A DNA stretch of 64,000 nucleotides, taken from positions 24,432,143 through 24,496,142 of the forward strand of contig NC_079900.1 in NCBI RefSeq assembly GCF_024868665.1. Direction: 5' to 3'. A program made the translations under genes and the position numbers. The notes beneath the pieces were generated by a model. The model saw nothing but the letters and a program-made list of their open reading frames with translations. It searched no databases and was not told the DNA's origin. Origin of the DNA: Triplophysa rosa (lineage: Eukaryota > Chordata > Actinopteri > Cypriniformes > Nemacheilidae). Position 1 is the stretch's first letter. Every line of letters starts with the position of its first letter. Below, piece after piece: positions 45,501-56,103 of the stretch.

Positions 45501-45913
45501 TTTTCTATTTCGTCTATTCTGTCTATTTTGTTCTATTTAGTCTATTTAGTCTATTCTTGTTTTTTCGTTTTTGAACCTTGTGATGAACCCTCTATGCTCT
45601 TGTGACATACAGTATCTACCTCCTGGAGAGTGTTCTTCAGTTGGCTGGATGTTGTGAAGGGGTTTTCTTTACCGTAAAGAGGACCCTCTTGGTGCTGAGC
45701 TCTCTGGCGCGTTATTTTTGCTGTTTTGCTCCCGTTTTGACCCCCCTAGAATGCATTCGCGAACAGACGGTCCCCTACATTTTGGTACCCAAATGTTGAC
45801 AGGCCTATCACCTGCATGGTGTGCAAATACCACATTTAGAATAATCTCCAGACATTTTGGATGTTTCGTTTATGAAGAAATGATGAATGTAGAACGTGAC
45901 AAAAAAAATGGAT

Positions 45914-46127
45914 TACACTCTTAAAAATAAAAGTGCTTGAAAGGTTTTGCACAGATGCCAGAGAAGAACCATTTTTGGTTGCACAAAGAACCATTCAGTC
46001 AAAGGTTCTTTAAAGAACCATCTCTTTCTTATTTTTTATAATCTGAAGAACGTTTTTCCTGAAACAGAAAGATTCTTCAGATGTTAAAGATTCTTCCATG
46101 GCATCAAAGAACATTTTGAAGCACCTA
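45914..46127. mobile_element. MITE split by the DIRS-like insertion (left part)
   Basis: It begins ACACTCTTAAAAATAAAAGT and matches 20694-20852 over AGAAGAACCATTTTTGGTTG and the AAGAACCATTCAGTCAAAGG block. It breaks off at GAAGCACCTA (46118-46127). The missing terminal inverted repeat TTTTAAGAGTGTA appears at 52830-52842, immediately after the DIRS right end. Confidence 0.85.
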
Positions 46128-46325
46128 TCCCTTTCTGTCGGTCTCTCAACGTTGTGTCGAACCGACAGATGGGGTTCGTCCCTGAGAACCAATCGCTTCC
46201 GACTACTTAGAAAAGGCCAATGAAAATTGGCGAATGAAATTTGCATGCCGGACTCCGTCCCCGGAAATCCGGGTATAAAAGGGAGACGGCGTGCTTCATT
46301 CATTCACCTTTTGTTCTTCGGAGCC
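46128..46325 (+). repeat. Left inverted terminal repeat of the DIRS-like element
   Basis: The region from about 46148 to 46325 is the reverse complement of 52606-52790 with few differences (shared CTTCCGACTACTTAGAAAAG). The outermost 49 bases (46128-46176) are also the reverse complement of 52449-52497 in the internal complementary region. Confidence 0.9.
46274..46280 (+). promoter_or_regulatory. TATA box in the left terminal repeat
   Basis: CCGGGTATAAAAGGGAGACG is a strong TATA-box context about 365 bases before the first gag-like ATG considered (46645). Its inverted copy in the right terminal repeat (52650-52656) points back toward the element on the opposite strand. Confidence 0.7.
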
Positions 46326-46644
46326 TTCGCTTGTGAAGATCAACTCTCGCTACTACTTAGCAACTCCAGATTGCCGGTTCTACGACTTGGTGCAGCGGAC
46401 GGTCCCTTCCTGCAGCGACTTCCCCTGGGCGTCTCGGCGGTTCCAGAGGTGTTCGAGCTAGCAGACGGTGCCACACCTCGTCCAGCCACCTCGTCTGCTT
46501 CCCGTTCCGTGACGGCAGGACTACGGCCCTGCCGCCCGCTACGGCGAGCAGCGAGGGTGATATGAGGATTACTGTGAGCGCTAATCCGTCAGCCACTGGC
46601 TCGCAGACTGTTCGCACCTCGTCTTGCTCGTCTGACCGTTCCCG

Positions 46645-47779
46645 ATGAGACGGACCGCCGTCTTATTCCTCAATCACGTATCGGACACGGTACGTGATGA
46701 TGAGATGTCTGTTGCAGCATCGGAGGGTGACGTACTGGCATCAGACTCCGACGATTCCTTGAAGCTCCCTCCCTCGGGGGGTCGAGATCAGGAAGAAGCG
46801 GACGTCGAAATGTCAGCCATGCTTTCCCGGGCCGCCGGCGTTGGGTTGCAGTGCCCGCACTGCCTCTCCCAATGCTCGCGGCTGGATACATGGTACCTCG
46901 GGTTTGAGAGCGGCTCCATGCCGTACTCGCCCCAGTGCCGTGTTTCCCCGGAAGTGCATGAGGAACTTAGTACGACCTGGAACGCCCCCTTCGGCGCGTG
47001 CACGTCAACTAGTTCCTTCACCCTTTCTTCCCTCGATGGTGGGGCAGCTAGAGGATACGTCAAGGGTCTGGCGATGTCCACACATGTGGTCCAGGAGAGA
47101 CACCTCTGGCCAAACCCTGCACAGATGGGTTGCGAGAAAGTCCGCTTTCTCGACGCACCCATCTCGCAAGGGGGGGCTGTTTGGTGATACTGCCGAGCCA
47201 CAGTTCTCGACAGTAAAAGGAGCAGATAGAGGATATCAAGCATATCCTCCTCCGCCGCGACTCGGCCGCCCCCTGGCCGTCAAGATCCCGTGCACCCTCT
47301 GCTTCCCAGCAGCCCTGGTCCTCTTCGACACTCCGGTTCCGGTGCCCCCACTCGGCGACCCCCCGGGAGATGTCGAAGAGGAGACCACCACCCCATCAGC
47401 GGCCCTCATGGGAACACCCGAGGGAGATCGAGAACACCTTATGGGCCCGACCCCAGCCATTCCATTGCTGGTTGGTCGATCCGGGACGGTTCCTGCCTCA
47501 TCCCAACTACCCACTTCTAAAGGTTTTTCTCTCTCTCTCTGGGTGTTTATCACAGCCGCTCTCACCCTCTACTCGACGGTGTTCGGCAACTCGATGTTGC
47601 GTCATGGCGAGGCGCAACATCGAATGTACATTGCAGCCCTCAGCACTCTCAAATCGACGGTGCGTGGAGCTGCATCGCCAGGCAGGCGAACCAGCAGAGC
47701 CAGTCTTCTTCCCGGGGGCCCGCCCCCGGTGAGAGACCCGCACTGCCAGCCATCGAACCACCCCCCGGGGGGTCGATGA
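46645..47779 (+). pseudogene. Gag-like ORF1 of the DIRS-like element, frameshifted
   Basis: Frame 46645-47187 carries LPPSGGRDQEEADVEMSAML and later STHVVQERHLWPN and FLDAPISQGG, a pattern I associate with the first ORF of fish DIRS elements. The second half continues in another frame, open to 47779, with Pro/Ser/Arg-rich low-complexity sequence. A break near 47170-47190 separates them. The function in the family is presumed to be nucleoprotein formation. There is no zinc knuckle. The frame overlaps the RT frame by a few bases at 47776. Confidence 0.55.
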
Positions 47780-47863
47780 AGCAGATCTTACCCTTAGTCC
47801 CCCTGTCGCGGTCCCTGGGAGCTTGGCTCGAGCTTCCCACACTGGTCACGGTGGCTGAGGAGA

Positions 47864-48560
47864 ATGACCCGTCTCGGCTATGCGATCCAGTTCGCCAGAA
47901 ACCCGCCCAAGTTCTGGGGCATCCTCACCACCTCGGTCAGAGGCCGGGATGCTCCCGTACTACGGGGCGAGGTCACCACCCTTCGCCAGAAGTCCGTCCC
48001 CCTAGCCGAGATGTCCAAGGGGTTTTACAGCCCCTACTTCATCGTCCCCAAAAAAGGCGGGGGGTGCGCCCCATCCTAGATCTGCGTACCCTGAACAGAC
48101 ACCTGCACAAGCTGCCGTTCAGGATGCTCACGCAGAAGCGCATCCTGACATCTGGCAGATGTCAGGATTGGTTCTTGGCAATCGACCTAAAGGACGCTTA
48201 CTTTCATGTCTCGATTCTCCCTCGTCATCGCCTGTTCCTACGGTTCGCTTTTGAGGGTCAGGCATATCAGTACAGAGTCCTCCCCTTCGGTCTGTCTCTG
48301 TCTCCACGAGTCTTTACGAAGATCGTGGAAGCCGCCCTCTCTCCCCTCAGGGAGAAGGGAGTGCGGGTACTCAACTATCTCGACGACTGGCTTATCTTGG
48401 CACACTCGTGAGATCTGTTGTGTGCACACAGGGACCTGGTGCTCCGGCACCTAGATTGATTGGGGCTACAGGCCAACCAAGAGAAGAGCAAAGCTCTCCC
48501 CTGTGCAGAGCATCCTCTATCTTGGTATGGAACTCAACTCTGTCACCATGACAGCGTGAC
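47864..48560 (+). pseudogene. DIRS-like reverse transcriptase, with stops
   Basis: The N-terminal part is read in the frame of 47864-48079 (RLGYAIQFARNPPKF, GFYSPYFIVPKKGGG). The rest is in the frame of 47776-48411 (RGVRPILDLRTLNRHL, AIDLKDAYFHV, LPFGLSLSPRVF, YLDDWLIL). The catalytic aspartates of AIDLKDAY and YLDD are intact. A TGA at 48409-48411 sits where the other copy reads an arginine codon (CGA), and a second in-frame TGA follows near 48466. The RT makes cDNA from element RNA; this copy cannot make a full-length product. Confidence 0.85.
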
Positions 48561-49659
48561 TGTCCACAGCATGCGCCCAGTCGGTGTTGAACTGCCTGGA
48601 TCATTTCAAGCAGTCAGCGGTTCCCCTGAAACTATTTCAGAGGCTCACATGGCATCCTCGGCGGCGGTGATACCCCTCGGGTTGATGCACATGAGACCGC
48701 TCCAACACTGGCTTCAGAGTCGAGTTCCCTGGAGAGCGTGGCACACCGGCAGCAGGTGGATGGTGATTACGCCTCTCTGCCGACGCACCATAACCCCTTG
48801 GTCTTCCATGACATTCCTTCGGGCAGGGGTTCCCATAGGGCAGGTTACGAGGCATGTCGTGGTGACGACGGACGCCTCCCTGCAGGGTTGGGGTGCAGTG
48901 TGCAACGGGCACGCAGTGTCGGGGCTTTGGACGGGCCCCCGCCTGCGCTGGCATATCAATTGCCTGGAGTTGTGGACCGTGCTACTCGCACTGAAGAGGC
49001 TGCAACCTCTCGTGCAGGGCAAGCACGTGCTGGTCCGGTCGGACAGCACTACGGCAGTAGCGTATATCAATCGTCAGGGTGGCGTTCGCTCACTGCAGTT
49101 AACACGACTCGCCCGACGCCTCCTCCGGTGGTGTCAGCAGGTGACCCGCTCCCTGCGTGCCACGTATATCCCAGGCGACCTGAACCAGACAGCCAATGCG
49201 CTCTCTCGTCAGTCGACGCCTCGCGGAGAGTGGCGACTCCACCCCCGCGCAGTCCAGCTCATTTGGGTGCAGTTCGGGCAGGCCCAGGTAGACCTGTTCG
49301 CCTCCCTCGAAACCACCCATTGCCCGCTTTGGTACTCTCTGACCGAGGGACCCCTCGGCATGGATGCCCTAGCGCACAGCTGGCCGCGGGATAAGCGGAA
49401 GTACGCCTTCCCCCCAGTGAGCCTCATTGCACAGACCCTGTGCAAGGTCAGGGAAGAGGAGCAGCAAGTGTTACTCGTTGCGCCACACTGGCCCAACCGG
49501 ACTTGGTTCTCGGAGCTAATGCTCTTGACGACAGCTCCCCCCTGGCCGCTTCCCCTGACGAAGGACCTGCTTTCCCAGGGGAAGGGCACGTTATGGCATC
49601 CCAGGCCAGATCTCTGGAACCTCCATGTCTGGCCTCTGGACGGGACGAGGAGATCCTGA
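48560..49659 (+). pseudogene. RNase H region (and connecting domain) of the DIRS-like pol
   Basis: The 400-codon frame 48460-49659 carries all expected RNase H acidic positions, numbered from 48460: TTDASLQGWG (D138), INCLELW (E170), VRSDSTTAV (D195) and IPGDLNQTANALSR (D240). A DIRS-typical C-terminal stretch follows (QVDLFASLETTHCPLWY, YAFPPVSLI, LLVAPHWPNRTWF). Residues before about 60 look out of frame compared with the family. The domain removes RNA from the cDNA hybrid. It is deleted from the DIRS copy at 1-3107. Confidence 0.85.
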
Positions 49660-50660
49660 GTGGTCTGTCCCCAGCGGTGGTAGCTACCATTTCTCAGGCT
49701 AGGGCACCTGCCACTAGGCGACTGTACGCCTACAAGTGGCGCCTCTTCTCGACCTGGTGTGCTTCTCGAGGAGAAGACCCACGGAGTTGTGCGATCTGGT
49801 CCGTGCTGTCCTTCCTACAAGAGAGACTCGAGACTAACCTCTCCCCCTCCACACTGAAAGTGTATGTAGCCACCATTGCCGCTCATCACAACTCAGTTGC
49901 TGGGAAGTCTCTAGGGCAGCACGACTTGGTCATTAGGTTCCTAAAGGGTGCTAGGAGGCGCAATCCGCCTCGTCCGCGCTCCATACCCTCTTGGGACCTG
50001 GATGTAGCCCTGACAGTTCTCACCAGGCCCCCCTTCGAGCCCCTAGGGGATGCCGCTCTTCCTCATCTCACGATGAAGGTGGTTCTCCTTATGGCGCTCG
50101 CCTTCATCAAGAGGGTAGGGGACCTACAGGCATTCTCCGTGTCCCCTGACTGCCTAGAGTTTGGACCCAGGGATTCTCACGTTATCCTGAGACCTCGGCC
50201 CGGCTACGTGCCCAAGGTTCCCATCGCTCCTTTTCGGGACCAGGTGGTGAACTTACAGGCGCTCCCCACTGGGGAGGAAGACCCAACCCCGTCCGTGTTG
50301 TGTCCAGTACGCGCACTGCGCCTTTACTTAGACCGCACGCAGAGCCAGGAGCTCTGAGCAGCTCTTTGTCTGTTTTGGAGATCAGCAGGGAGGGCTGTCT
50401 CAAACAGAGTTTGGCGCACTGGATCATGGACGCCGTCGCTATGGCGTACCTGTCCTAAGATCGCCTACGCCCACTGGGTGAGAGCTCTCTCCACACGGAG
50501 TACAGCCTCCTTGTGGGCACTGGCTCGAGGCGCCTCTCTGGCAGACATCTGCAGAGCTGCGGGTTGGGCTACACCCATCACCTTCGCAAGGTCCTACAGC
50601 CTCCGCATAAAACCGGTATCGGCTCGAGTCTTGCAGTCAGGCAAGACTGGCGGCCGGTAG
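49640..50660 (+). pseudogene. Tyrosine recombinase of the DIRS-like element, frameshifted
   Basis: Frame 49440-50357 overlaps the RNase H frame and becomes recombinase-like after residue ~70: a SAM-like core-binding part (RRLYAYKWRLFSTWC, LSPSTLKVYVATI) then the first catalytic arginine in AFIKRVGDLQAF (R225). The frame stops at 50355-50357. The C-terminal part lies in the frame of 50478-50660, with xSTR and FARSYSL carrying the second arginine (50496-50498) and the presumed nucleophile tyrosine (50595-50597). The position where relatives have the HxxR histidine reads CTC, Leu (50487-50489). The enzyme integrates circular cDNA; this copy is inactive. Confidence 0.8.
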
Positions 50661-50947
50661 GGTGTACGCCTATGACAGTACCTTCCCCCTTTCTTCTAAG
50701 GGGGTCAGTGTACTAACTAGCCTCCCTTCTTCCCCCACTGGGTGAAGAACAGGCACTCCATCCATCACTAGTAAGCACCTCCTGCGGGCGGGCTGGGCAG
50801 AGCAGCCCTGCCCCTTAGCCCGGGTATCTCCGGAGTTATTCGCAACATAGCTCTAACCGGACCTAGTGCTACCAGACGTTGCAACCCCCCAGTAGGGCGG
50901 TTCCGTCTGATGTATCCTCATGCTGGTTCCCACCTTGGTAACCCTTG

Positions 50948-52090
50948 ACCTCCCCAGGTGGACCTCCACCTCGCGGTTTACTCTTCCACATTAACGGGAT
51001 GGCTGTTGAGCGTGTCCCCAGCTTTAAGTTCCTGGGGACCCATATTTCGGAGGACCTGTCCTGGACCACCAACACTTCCAGCCTGGTCAAGAAGGCTCAC
51101 CAGCGCCTCTTCTTCCTGAGGACCCTGAAGAAGAACCAACTGTCTTCAGCTATCCTGGTGAACTTCTACCGCTGCGCAGTAGAGAGCATCCTAACCAACT
51201 GTGTCACAGCCTGGTATGGGAGCTGCTCTGTTGCAGAGCGCAAGGCACTGCAGCGGGTGGTGAAAACCACCCAGCGCATCACAGGGACTCCACTTTCAGC
51301 CATTGAGGACATCCAGAGGAAACGCTGTCTGTGTCGAGCTCGCAGCATTTTTAAGGACTCCTCTCACCCCGCCCACAGACTGTTTTCTCTCCTACCTTCT
51401 GGCAGGCGCCTCAGATGCCTCCGGACAAGGACTAGCAGTCTGAGAAACAGCTTTTTTCCCAGAGCTGTCTGCCTATTGAACTCTACCCCCCGCTGATTCC
51501 ACAACCCCCTCATATACCTCTACTTAATGCTGCTATATTGTTTTGTTTATTGCACTACAGGCCTGTCAAGTGCACGACTGGACTGTCTACACATGTACTA
51601 CATGTTTACTTGCTCTACCGGACTATTTATACATATACTGCATCATTTGCACTCCAGTACTATGTACTAATGTTATTTGCACTACTGGATTATTACACAT
51701 ATACCGCATCATCTGCACTCCAGTACTGTGTACTGAATACTGCAATAACTCATCTACTGCACTGTTTACTTTAACTTAATAGCTGCTTTCCATAATTTAT
51801 GCACACTTTATATTCATTGCACTACTGTTCTGCATAGTCTAATTTATATTGTACATATCCATCAGTAAATTTATGTTTTCAGTAAATAGCCATCTGTATA
51901 TAATGGTCATAGTACATTCCCACTTGTAAATTCTTCATAATTTTGCTTTATCCTGTATTTATGTATTTATGCACAACTGTATATCCTGCACTTGCTTATT
52001 GCACTTCTGGTTAGACCTAAACTACATTTCGTTGCCTTGTACTTGTACATGTGTATTGACAATAAAGTTGAATCTAATCTAATCTAATCT
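50948..52090 (+). mobile_element. 5'-truncated CR1/L2-group LINE inserted in the DIRS-like element
   Basis: DIRS sequence stops near GGTAACCCTTG and resumes at TCAGCCGCACTTTC (52091). Between lie the RT C-terminal region, a ~590-base 3' UTR, AATAAA at 52061-52066 and a tail of repeated AATCT. Ending in short tandem repeats rather than poly(A), and starting inside the RT gene, is typical of this LINE group. Target-site duplication is not evident. Confidence 0.8.
50951..51496 (+). pseudogene. LINE reverse transcriptase C-terminal fragment
   Basis: About 180 open codons contain ERVPSFKFLGTHISEDLSW, LVNFYRCAVESILTNC and LFSLLPSGRRLRCLRTRTSS, ending LLNSTPR and a stop. These are the conserved post-palm and C-terminal blocks of fish CR1/L2-group LINEs; the palm (xxDD) and endonuclease are missing. 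The related antisense copy at 57.5-58.6 kb shares the same blocks. The frame is unbroken over this length, suggesting a fairly recent insertion. Confidence 0.8.
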
Positions 52091-52448
52091 TCAGCCGCAC
52101 TTTCTTCCCATGAGTTCTCCCCCATCGGTGAGACCATGTTGGTATCTCCACTAGACTCCTCCCTGCGGTAGGAAGTGGTCTCTGTAGCGCATCCCCCACT
52201 TGAGGAAGTAGCGCTTACCCAGTGGCCTTACGGTTCCGGGCGGCTTCTCGCTGTTAGAGAAACAAGGCCGCCGCCTGTGAGGCCGAAGGTAGGGGCCTTC
52301 CCACCTTTCAAGAAAGCTCTGGGACCCCCTACCTACCCACTGGTAGGTTACAATTTCACGGTAGCGCTCACGGCTGACACGCCCAGGCCAGTCACCGTCG
52401 CTTCGTTGAGATTGTGACAGGGCACAGTGTTATGGCGTTTTCCATTGG

Positions 52449-52555
52449 AACCCCATCTGTCGGTTCGACACAACGTCGAGAGACCGACAGAAAGGGAACG
52501 TCTCGGTTACGTTTGTAACCTCGGTTCCCTGATGGAGGGAACGAGACGTTGTGTC
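52449..52555 (+). repeat. Internal complementary region of the DIRS-like element
   Basis: Bases 52449-52497 are the reverse complement of the element's extreme left end (46128-46176). Bases 52498-52555 are the reverse complement of its extreme right end (52772-52829). The two halves abut at 52497/52498, exactly representing the joined ends. In DIRS elements this region is thought to align the two termini for circle formation. Confidence 0.88.
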
Positions 52556-52605
52556 CTCCTTGCCACAACACGTGCTGTCCTCTGCAGCAGTCGTGAGAGG
52601 TCTCA

Positions 52606-52829
52606 GGCTCCTCAGAACAAAGGTGAATGAATGAAGCACGCCGTCTCCCTTTTATACCCGGATTTCCAGGGGCGGAGTCCGGCATGCAAATTTCATTCGC
52701 CAATTTTCATTGGCCTTTTCTAAGTAGTCGGAAGCGATTGGTTCTCAGGCACGAACCCCATCTGTCGGTTCGACACAACGTCTCGTTCCCTCCATCAGGG
52801 AACCGAGGTTACAAACGTAACCAAGACGT
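52606..52829 (-). repeat. Right inverted terminal repeat of the DIRS-like element
   Basis: Reverse complement of the left repeat through TTTTATACCCGGATTTCC and ATTTCATTCGCCAATTTTCA, extended outward by ~58 bases (52772-52829) that pair with the internal complementary region instead of the left repeat. Open frames on both strands at 52392-52869 are repeat sequence, not genes. Confidence 0.88.
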
Positions 52830-52842
52830 TTTTAAGAGTGTA
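52830..52842. mobile_element. MITE split by the DIRS-like insertion (right terminus)
   Basis: TTTTAAGAGTGTA is the inverted counterpart of the MITE start at 45914. Joined to GAAGCACCTA at 46127 it gives the expected end of the family, with no duplication of target bases. Confidence 0.8.
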
Positions 52843-54951
52843 TGGCATAATGTACAGTATGTACAGTAAAAGGTTGACGTCAAAACCTTTCTACAACATT
52901 GTGAAAATGCCTCAACCTCTGTCGATTTAAGTACGTTAGATGAAACATTATCACAACCTTTTTGTGTTAAGTAGAATGTATTTCATCATGTGGACAGGAA
53001 TGCCCGGGAGGTTTGATTCACAGACGTTAGTTCAGAGCGAGAGATGTGAGTCACAGTGAGTGTGTGGAACTGCAGGTTTAATTCATCAGTGAGGATGTGA
53101 TGTGATAAGTATTTATTGAGCCGTAGGCTGAAACTGTACCTTTGAATGTATTATCAGATTCACACCCTCTATATTGCTATATCTTTCTATTAACAGATTA
53201 CTCTCACAGTGGTGTTAGATCTTCACACACCATTTAAACTAATTTATTTCACTCATTTTCTTTCTTTCTTAGCTGTCCATGACATGTACAGCAATAATAT
53301 ACTGTAAATACATCTAGATTGAGTAATCAACTAGATTGAGTGAACAAAGATTGAGTGTTTGTCCATTACCTTTTGTAAACCGGATAACAACTTCCAAACC
53401 ATTCATAGGAATTTATTTAAGAAAACGCAGGTCCCTATACAGCTTTTAGTTATTTAATATAGTGTAACAACAATGCATTTTAATGTGGTCAAACTAATAT
53501 CATTAAAGAAAAAAGTCAACATCTGGAGGGTCTGCAATGTATACTAAAGCTAAGTGCTTAACCACATGTTGTGTTATAATTAGTTTACCTGCTTACGCCC
53601 TTCATCGCCACAAAGGTGCATGTGCTGTCATCCACAGTTACTTTAATAAAGGAAATACAGTAAAGCACTTTCATTTTGCAGAAGAGCATACAGTAAATAG
53701 GTAAAACGACTGTGTCATTTATTTAACGTGCATTTTTACATTTAACAAAAATAAAAATAAAAATATATTACATTGACATAACCTGAACAACCAATTTCAT
53801 TAAATTTAAAAAATGCAAGACTACAAAATATTGTTAGTGTCTAAATTAGTGACTGTGTGTGGTGGTTAACCCCATCCTTAATACATGAACTTAATACATA
53901 AAAGAAAAAGTTCAATCAGCTTGCTTATCTATTCGAGTTAGGGTTATGTGAATGATTCATGTTGAGTTACAGTAATGACACTGATCATTTCACCCAAATG
54001 TTAATCAAATGTATGGAGCTGTCTTGTGCTTGGATAAATGCTGAGACGATTCTGAAAAAAGAATGCTGGGGGGGTGTAAGGAGTGAACAGTCTGGACATC
54101 AGTGGCTGCATTTGTTTACATCCATAAGTCTGTGCACATCGTGCCCTAGCTGGTTTACCTATGGGATGTGTTGCCACTGTCCCATCTGCTGCCTACATCT
54201 GGAGTGCACTTGGACTCGCCCCAAACGCTGGCTGGAAGTTCTGTGCTGGCTCAAGGAAAGTGGGGAAGGAAAGAGTGAAGTAAGGCAACTGCTAGTTTAT
54301 CAGGACAACATCAAGCATCTCAGTGTCAGGAAATTACATCCTGCTTAAATCACAGATTCATGTGCAAGATCTGCAGTGCCTGTAAATTGGATGAAGGCTA
54401 TTAACAGAGATAGGGTTTTTGTCAGTTGGTGTTGGAGGACTTACCTGTGAGTTGAGCTAATTGACACTCCATGACAGTAAACAGATGATTAGGCTGATCC
54501 TGAGAGCCGCTGATCCCTGGCTGATAACTCTGACAGCTGAATGTGAGCCTGCTTCGAGCCCTTTCTAAAGATGCGTTCGCTTGGGTGGAACTGGCACGGA
54601 GATGCAACATTGTGTAGTTATTTGAAAAGCTATCTGAAGTGGGATTAGTATGGGATTTAAGAAACACATCAAAATTGTTTTGTAGAGAAATGAGAGAATG
54701 AGAGATTTTGGGAACAGCAAAGTGTTGCAGTTGCACTTTTATCAACTTAAAATAGTTTTTTTGGGGGAGGTTATTTCCACAACACAGTTGCAAATTTGGG
54801 TTTCCTATAGTACTTGGTACAATTAAGTATGCGTCAACCACATTAGGGTTGTCAGATCTCTTTAAAAAATGCTGCCCTATGGCCTAACAAAACTAGCCCA
54901 AATGACCCCAGCCTAAATTCCAAAACTCAATGTTATGCATTACACACAATA
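52843..54951. other. No gene recognised
   Basis: AT-rich DNA. The + frame 53959-54348 is Cys/Trp-rich (for example CCHCPICCLHLECTW) but lacks splice context and family resemblance. The - frame 54422-54841 has none either. I would not call either a gene. Confidence 0.4.
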
Positions 54952-56103
54952 GGCCTCATTCATGAAACATTCATAAATATATGAGTAAATTCAGAGTAAT
55001 TTGCGCGTAAAACAGACCTCGAAAACTTTCCCCCGGATTCACAAATACTTCGTAAACGTCAGATTTCGTAGTAAAATGTGTGTATGTTAATGAATTCCAA
55101 TCATTCGTAAACAGGGCGTGCATGCACACAATTAGCATTATGTGGCGAACCACAAGTAATATGAGAGGAGACATTCACCAAGGTGTACTGTACCTTTAAG
55201 GGAGGGAGGAGTTAGTTTGGTTGTTCCTGTTTTGTGATGTGTGTGCTGTGGTTTTACTTGACTCGCTGTTCGGTGTGAGAGTTATATTAAAGTGGAGAAT
55301 AAGCGGACCCGACACATCTTCGTTTTCGTCTCCTCGTTTATTGCACTCCACACTCCTATGAATTACAGCTACGCAAATTACGTATCTCGGAATGCTGGAC
55401 TTCATTCTCTGGTTTAGCTACATTATATTGCATAAATGCATAAGAGACTAATTGGCTTTATGCTTACCAATAAATTAAATGGTTAAACTATGTCCACCAA
55501 AGCGTTTCTAGCCATCTGAATTAATACCCGGTGATCTTCTGAAAACGACCAGCTGGTGGCGCTTGAGAACGGTTTGGAGGCACTGCACGTTATTCCGGAG
55601 ATGCGTTGGTTGAAATATCCGCAACAGTTATCCTACTTGTTACTAATATCTTATTTTGAAGAATATTTCTGAATATGAAAATGCAGTAATAATATTAACT
55701 TCTACATGTTGTGTATGATGGTTGGTCAGTGTAGTGTTTGTCCTGCCTTTTCTCCACTGTGATTGGACAGCTGAGTAAAAAAGGACAGTGACGAGCTCTG
55801 TGTTTTACCTAAAGTTAAAAAGTACAAAAATAATTAAAGACAGGGCAAAATAACTCGTGAAATATTGTTATGATACACAATGCATCAAAATGCAGTGTCA
55901 TCAGTTTGTCTAAAAGATTACAGAACGTTACATGCGGTTTTACGCACCATTACACGCGGCATGGAGCAGGTGTACATTTCTTTCGTACCATCTAATATTT
56001 AGAAAATACGAACATTTTCATGAATCCGAAAATTGATGTTAGAATGACTTTACCAACGATTTACACAACAATTTGTTCTCCTCGTGTTTCATGAATAAGA
56101 CCC
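54952..56103. mobile_element. DNA element with GGYCTYATTCATGAAAC ends
   Basis: Left end GGCCTCATTCATGAAACATT; right end on the other strand GGGTCTTATTCATGAAACAC. Subterminal sequence rich in TTCGTAAA/TTTACGAA-like motifs in both orientations supports a non-autonomous transposon of about 1.15 kb. Open frames inside (54971-55405, - strand) are not supported. Confidence 0.6.

Larger units (their letters stand above)
46128..52829 (+). mobile_element. Near full-length DIRS-like tyrosine-recombinase retrotransposon, interrupted by a LINE
   Basis: The element has inverted terminal repeats (46128-46325 and 52606-52829), gag-like, RT/RNase H and tyrosine recombinase regions in that order, and an internal complementary region (52449-52555) just before the right repeat. 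This is the layout of the DIRS group, whose cDNA is thought to circularise and be integrated by its own recombinase without target duplication. It spans 6.7 kb including a ~1.1-kb LINE inserted at 50948-52090. Coding regions carry several frameshifts and stops, so it is not autonomous. It lies inside a small MITE. Confidence 0.88.

Noticed and set aside
51538..51779. Two overlapping 78-codon frames rich in Tyr/Thr/Cys
   Set aside because: They lie in the 3' UTR of the inserted LINE and reflect short internal repeats.
52392..52869. Open frames sharing peptides with 46010-46303 (ANEICMPDS, RRASFIHL)
   Set aside because: They are the inverted terminal repeats and complementary region of the DIRS-like element, not a duplicated gene.
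53959..54348. 129-codon Cys/Trp-rich + frame
   Set aside because: No domain, splice context or repeat match; Cys spacing does not form a recognisable zinc-binding pattern.
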